From the NCBI GenBank assembly GCA_002730985.1, contig PCBP01000030.1, forward strand, positions 1 to 7,580: a DNA stretch of 7,580 nt. The letters are read 5' to 3'. The notes beneath the pieces are model-generated. The model was not told the origin of the DNA. It saw nothing but the letters and a program-made list of their open reading frames with translations, and ran no database searches. This stretch comes from Flavobacteriales bacterium (GTDB taxonomy: Bacteria > Bacteroidota > Bacteroidia > Flavobacteriales > BACL11). The translations under genes and the position numbers were made by a program. Below, in pieces: positions 6,526 to 7,580 of the stretch. The stretch's first letter is position 1. Each line of letters begins with the position of its first letter.

Positions 6526-7452
6526 ATGGAAAAATTAGATTATTCCAAGCTCTCTACAAATATCGAGTTATTTGCTCAGCAGGTTGTTGAAGGTTTTATT
6601 ACTGGAAAACACAAAAGCCCATACCATGGATTCTCTGTAGAATTTGCAGAGCACAGACTTTATAATTCAGGAGAAAGTACTAGACACATTGATTGGAAAT
6701 TATATGCTAGGACAGATAAACTATTCAACAAAAGATATGAAGAAGAGACAAATTTAAGATGTCAACTAATTATTGATGCGTCTTCATCCATGTATTATCC
6801 AATCATTAAAAGACCTAGCCTAGAAAATCCAAATAAATTACTTTTCTCTATATATGCTTCTGCTGTAATGATGAATCTCCTAAAAAAACAGAGAGATGCT
6901 GTTGGCTTAAGTATATTTACGGATAAACTAGAAACTCACACACCAAGTAAAACTACGCATAGACATCACAGAATTCTATATAATGAATTGGATAAATTAT
7001 TATCAGTTGACGCTATCTACAAGCCCAGACTGACAGACTCTACTGACGTATTACATCAAATTTCTGAATTATTACACAAACGATCATTAGTGATGATTTT
7101 TACTGATTTTATTCATTCTCATAAAACATTAGAAGAACAGTTTGAGGCTTATAAACATTTAAAATATAATCAACATGAGGTGGTATTGTTTTATCTACAT
7201 GAACCTAAAACTGAGCAAGATCTTGAATTTGATAATAAACCCTATAAATTTATTGATCTGGAAAGTAAAGAAGAACTAAAATTAAATCCGAATCTATATA
7301 AGATCAAATATCAAAATCAAGCAAAAGATCATCTTAAAGAATTAAAATTAAAATGCTTTCAGTATAAAATTGATTTAATTGAAGTTGATATAAATAAAGG
7401 ATTCGAGACAATCTTAACATCGTATCTACTTAAAAGACAAAAAATGTTTTGA
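6526..7452 (+). CDS. DUF58 domain protein, von Willebrand A-like
   Basis: A 308-residue soluble protein of the DUF58 family, which often works with MoxR-type AAA ATPases and Bat (vWA) proteins; the biochemical role is not established. The DUF58 core is clear: FITGKHKSPYHGFSVEFAEHRLYNSGESTRHIDWKLYART, in pieces from residue 24 to 63, where the invariant IDW is 55-57. A vWA-like metal-site motif DASSS (84-88, DxSxS form) follows, with possible further ligands T173 in DSTD and D194 in IFTD. No membrane segments are present, unlike the longer DUF58 proteins with two N-terminal helices. ATG at 6526 is the only plausible start because the family N-terminus begins immediately. No MoxR or Bat gene is in this window. 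The start codon abuts the trxA terminator and no TAnnTTTG element is seen in the gap, so expression probably depends on read-through from trxA. Its stop overlaps the tRNA promoter. Confidence 0.9.
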   Translation: MEKLDYSKLSTNIELFAQQVVEGFITGKHKSPYHGFSVEFAEHRLYNSGESTRHIDWKLYARTDKLFNKRYEEETNLRCQLIIDASSSMYYPIIKRPSLENPNKLLFSIYASAVMMNLLKKQRDAVGLSIFTDKLETHTPSKTTHRHHRILYNELDKLLSVDAIYKPRLTDSTDVLHQISELLHKRSLVMIFTDFIHSHKTLEEQFEAYKHLKYNQHEVVLFYLHEPKTEQDLEFDNKPYKFIDLESKEELKLNPNLYKIKYQNQAKDHLKELKLKCFQYKIDLIEVDINKGFETILTSYLLKRQKMF

Positions 7453-7477
7453 GGATTTAAAAAACAAATTATATTTG
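7448..7477 (+). promoter_or_regulatory. Promoter of tRNA-Asp
   Basis: TTTG (7448-7451), 18 bp, then TATATTTG (7470-7477) match both halves of the Bacteroidota promoter (TTTG, 17-23 bp, TAnnTTTG). This is the most complete promoter in the window. The predicted start near 7482-7484 leaves about 15 nt before the mature tRNA. The -33 box overlaps the TGA stop of the DUF58 gene (7450-7452). Confidence 0.7.
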
Positions 7478-7497
7478 CATCACTTTTTGAAAAAGTC

Positions 7498-7571
7498 GGT
7501 CTGGTAGTTCAGCTGGTTAGAATACATGCCTGTCACGCATGGGGTCGCGGGTTCGAGTCCCGTCCAGACCG
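7498..7571 (+). tRNA. tRNA-Asp (anticodon GTC)
   Basis: A 74-nt tRNA that folds fully by eye. The acceptor stem GGTCTGG pairs with CCAGACC (7564-7570) in seven Watson-Crick pairs, with discriminator G7571. The D stem is GTTC/GAAT, the anticodon stem CATGC/GCATG is perfect, and the loop CTGTCAC places GTC at 7532-7534, decoding GAC and GAU as aspartate. The T arm is GCGGG-TTCGAGT-CCCGT with one G-T pair. The 3' CCA is not encoded (GCAAC follows), so it must be added after transcription. Other tRNA genes may follow beyond the window edge. Confidence 0.97.
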
Positions 7572-7580
7572 CAACTAAAA

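Noticed and set aside
1..7580. Defence system, insertion sequence, prophage or CRISPR array
   Set aside because: No transposase, integrase, nuclease, terminal repeats or regularly spaced repeats are visible; apart from the secreted protein and the unknown membrane protein the genes are mostly ordinary chromosomal ones.

Overview
The window looks like chromosomal DNA from a low-GC, probably marine member of Bacteroidota, order Flavobacteriales. Several things point there: an approximately 480-residue glyceraldehyde-3-phosphate dehydrogenase with an extra N-terminal domain, a secreted protein of Ig-like repeats ending in a type IX secretion (T9SS)-like C-terminal signature, A-rich leaders without Shine-Dalgarno sequences, and matches to the Bacteroidota promoter element TAnnTTTG. 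The species cannot be fixed from the sequence alone.

Left part, minus strand. A short-chain dehydrogenase/reductase starts at 529 and runs off the left edge. Upstream of it lies a compact three-gene unit read right to left: dapF (3940-3167), a GNAT acetyltransferase (3173-2694, overlapping dapF by 7 bp) and a 684-residue secreted Ig-like repeat protein (2690-636, starting 3 bp after the acetyltransferase stop). The tight packing predicts one transcript with translational coupling, joining a lysine/peptidoglycan enzyme to a surface or secreted protein.

Right part, plus strand. Across an 83-bp divergent promoter region from dapF lies the long GAPDH gene, followed 13 bp later by a gene for a six-helix membrane protein of unknown function. 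Next is trxA (thioredoxin) with its own -7 element and a rho-independent terminator. The terminator's T-run ends exactly at the ATG of a DUF58 (von Willebrand A-like) protein gene. The window closes with tRNA-Asp(GTC), whose well-formed promoter overlaps the DUF58 stop codon.

Most of this is housekeeping content and I see no defence system, mobile element or CRISPR array. The points most worth a second look are the terminator fused to the DUF58 start codon, the shared or leaderless promoter architecture between dapF and gap, the long GAPDH with a non-acidic cofactor pocket, the membrane protein paired with it, and the split Ig domain of the secreted protein. No stretch longer than 300 bases lacks a gene.
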